Shown piece after piece: positions 13,567-15,110 of a DNA stretch of 15,110 nucleotides. Position 1 is the first letter of the stretch; every line of letters starts with the position of its first letter. The stretch spans positions 1-15,110 of the forward strand of contig JAIFMA010000116.1 of assembly GCA_020048795.1 (NCBI GenBank). The letters are read 5' to 3'. A program made the position numbers and the translations under genes. Under the pieces are notes generated by a model. It saw nothing but the letters and a program-made list of their open reading frames with translations. It was not told the origin of the DNA and did not search any database. Source of the stretch: Rhodoferax sp. (GTDB taxonomy: Bacteria > Pseudomonadota > Gammaproteobacteria > Burkholderiales > Burkholderiaceae_C).

Positions 13567-14692
13567 ATGAAGAAAATTACCGTGGTGGGCACTGGTTATG
13601 TTGGCATGTCCAATGCCGTACTGCTGGCTCAGCACAATCAGGTGGTTGCTTTGGACATTGATCCAGTCAAGGTTGCCAAGATCAACAACAGGGAGTCGAC
13701 GGTAGACGACGCAGACATCACAGACTATCTGCAGAGCAAGCCCTTGAATTTGAGCGCTACGCTGAACAAGACTGAGGCCTACACCGGTGCAGAGATTGTG
13801 GCCATTGCAACTCCAACGGACTACGACCCCCAAACCAACCACTTTGATACCAGTTCAGTTGAATCGGTGATTTGCGATGTGCTACAGGCTAACCCAATGG
13901 CGCTGATGGTCATCAAATCTACAGTTCCGGTTGGTTTCACTGCCCGCGCGCGTGAACGGTTTGATTGCCCGAACCTTATTTTCTCGCCTGAATTTTTACG
14001 CGAGGGGCGGGCGCTCTACGACAACCTTTACCCAAGCCGTGTTGTGGTGGGCGAGCAGTCTGAGCGAGCAGCACTTTTTGCAAAACTGCTGTTGCAAGGT
14101 GCTGTTAATAAGGATGCCTCCGTGTTGCTGACCGACAGCACCGAGGCTGAGGCGATCAAGCTTTTTGCCAATACTTATCTGGCCATGCGTGTGGCCTTCT
14201 TCAATGAACTTGATAGCTACGCCGCTAGCCACCAACTGAACACCCGCCAAATAATCGATGGTGTGTGTCTTGACCCGCGTATCGGCAAACACTACAACAA
14301 TCCAAGTTTCGGCTATGGTGGTTATTGCCTGCCCAAAGACACCCGGCAGTTGCTGGCCAATTACTCTGAAGTTCCGCAAAACCTGATTCGCGCCGTGGTC
14401 GATGCCAACAGCACACGCAAAGATTTTGTTGCATTTGACATTCTCAAGCAGCAACCGCGGGTGGTAGGCATCTACCGCTTGGTCATGAAAGCGGCTCAAG
14501 GCCAAGGGTGTCGAAGTGGTGGTGTTCGAGCCATTACTGAAGGAAGAGCATTTCTTCAACTCACGCGTGATGTGTGACCTGACCGAATTCAAAGCTGCAT
14601 CTGACCTGATTGTCGCCAACCGCCTGACCCATGATTTGGACGATGTTATGCACAAAGTCTATACACGCGACTTATTTGGAGCGGATTTGTGA
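13567..14692 (+). pseudogene. ugd: UDP-glucose 6-dehydrogenase with a frame-breaking internal deletion near the 3' end
   Basis: Encodes the NAD-dependent oxidation of UDP-glucose to UDP-glucuronate, used for capsule, exopolysaccharide or LPS sugars. Visible: Rossmann motif VVGTGYVGMSNA at 6-17, IKSTVPVGFT at 116-125, SPEFLREGRALYD at 140-152, KLFANTYLAMRVAFFNELDS at 198-217 and catalytic C254 in GGYCLPKDTRQLLANY. Up to GIYRLVMKA (about 309) it matches the short E. coli-type family (388 residues). From there the frame is wrong and stops at 14577 (336 residues). The lost C-terminus is intact in another frame from 14492 to the TGA at 14690-14692: RLKAKGVEVVVFEPLLKEEH, then FFNSRV, and ending YTRDLFGADL. 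The family's G-S-D-N-F-R-A-S-S-I-Q-G-I-M segment between the two is missing, including the R-x-S-S loop that contacts the sugar nucleotide. The product is very likely inactive. Confidence 0.88.
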
Positions 14693-14787
14693 ACTGAACA
14701 TTCGCCGTCATCAAAACGTCGCAAAGCGGGTTCATGATGTCGAGGAGCCTGCCAGACTTATGGAACATCGGCTGGCATATCGACCGG
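14693..14787. other. Convergent intergenic stretch without visible features
   Basis: Ninety-five bases separate the ugd remnant from the convergent leftward gene. I see no hairpin with a T-run and no coding signal. Confidence 0.5.
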
Positions 14788-15110
14788 TTACGCCTGAATG
14801 TTCTTTCCGAACGACAATCTGACCCGAATCATTTCGCGCAGCAGACGCCGCTTGATGTTCTTGTTGCTGTGCCCGGCGTCCCACCACCAACCGTCTTGTT
14901 TCATGGCTTGACCGGCGCGCACAAAGCGCTCGGCCACTGCGTCAAAGTCACCTTGCGTGGTGTTCAAGCTGAAGATGATGCGTCCGGTGCCGACCCAACT
15001 CAAGGCCAGCCCTTCCAGTCGCAAATAGTGTTGAAACAACCAGTTGTAACAGGCCGGCTGGGTGTAAAGCACGGTCCAGATCGACGACATGTTGGCCACT
15101 TGAACCGGGA
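14788..15110 (-). CDS. C-terminal part of a PLP-dependent class-III aminotransferase-like protein, start beyond right edge
   Basis: The minus strand is open from the window edge to a stop at 14788 (about 106 residues seen). The segment PVQVANMSSIWTVLYTQPA followed by FQHYLRLEGLALSWVGTGRI and IIFSLNTTQGDFDAVAERFV resembles the C-terminal domain of class-III aminotransferases of the glutamate-1-semialdehyde aminomutase type, where a helix, a GLALSWVGTGR-like strand and a D-F-x-A-V-x-x-R-F helix come near the end. The tail (DGWWWDAGHSNKNIKRRLLR) is longer and more basic than in hemL, so I do not call it hemL. A GTG at 15099 could in theory be a start, but the coding frame clearly continues past it to the edge. 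The lysine that binds PLP would lie outside the window. Next to ugd, a role in surface-polysaccharide sugar synthesis is possible but unproven. Confidence 0.6.
   Translation of the reverse strand, partial: PVQVANMSSIWTVLYTQPACYNWLFQHYLRLEGLALSWVGTGRIIFSLNTTQGDFDAVAERFVRAGQAMKQDGWWWDAGHSNKNIKRRLLREMIRVRLSFGKNIQA

Noticed and set aside
13996..14655. Open frame of 219 codons on the minus strand across the 3' half of ugd
   Set aside because: Antisense of a recognisable ugd sequence, including its displaced 3' frame; no motif.

Overview
The window looks like chromosomal DNA of a betaproteobacterium, most likely in or near the Comamonadaceae (Rhodoferax/Polaromonas-like). This rests on the protein sequences (FtsH starting MNNPWFSKIAVWL, the RlmE, FolP, GlmM and Ppx variants), on the yhbY / rlmE-ftsH-folP-glmM order and on a moderately GC-rich composition. 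The placement is from recalled family sequences, not from a search.

Left part (1-6235): a housekeeping block. yhbY (50S assembly, reads left and runs off the edge) is divergent from rlmE (23S rRNA 2'-O-methyltransferase), followed by ftsH (membrane AAA+ zinc protease, TTG start), folP (dihydropteroate synthase), glmM (phosphoglucosamine mutase), a GNAT acetyltransferase whose Shine-Dalgarno overlaps the glmM stop, and a small two-helix membrane protein. A terminator-like hairpin lies between ftsH and folP.

Middle part (6274-10241): ppx (exopolyphosphatase) reads left. Directly upstream of it is a small gene of unknown function that is broken by a 99-bp MITE-like element with perfect 15-bp terminal inverted repeats and a 3-bp target duplication. 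Removing the element plus one duplication in thought restores one uninterrupted 106-residue frame. A divergent regulatory region with a 14-bp palindrome and an imperfect tandem repeat separates this gene from a 70-residue hypothetical gene and an unusual CorA-type transporter, which has an MgtE-N-like helical N-terminus and GMS in place of the GMN signature. A tiny one-helix membrane ORF reads left, convergent to the transporter.

Right part (10242-15110): a closely spaced rightward run of an M14-type (AstE/AspA-like) zinc hydrolase, an alpha/beta hydrolase and a CYTH-CHAD protein (triphosphate/polyphosphate-related), then ugd (UDP-glucose 6-dehydrogenase). The ugd reading frame is broken near its 3' end by what looks like a short deletion between two near-identical ATGAA(A)GCGG sequences. 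The C-terminus of a class-III aminotransferase-like gene enters from the right edge on the opposite strand.

Themes: ppx and the CYTH-CHAD protein both point to polyphosphate/triphosphate metabolism. Two genes (the small gene upstream of ppx, and ugd) show fresh-looking inactivation by two different mechanisms. No rRNA, tRNA or CRISPR array was seen.
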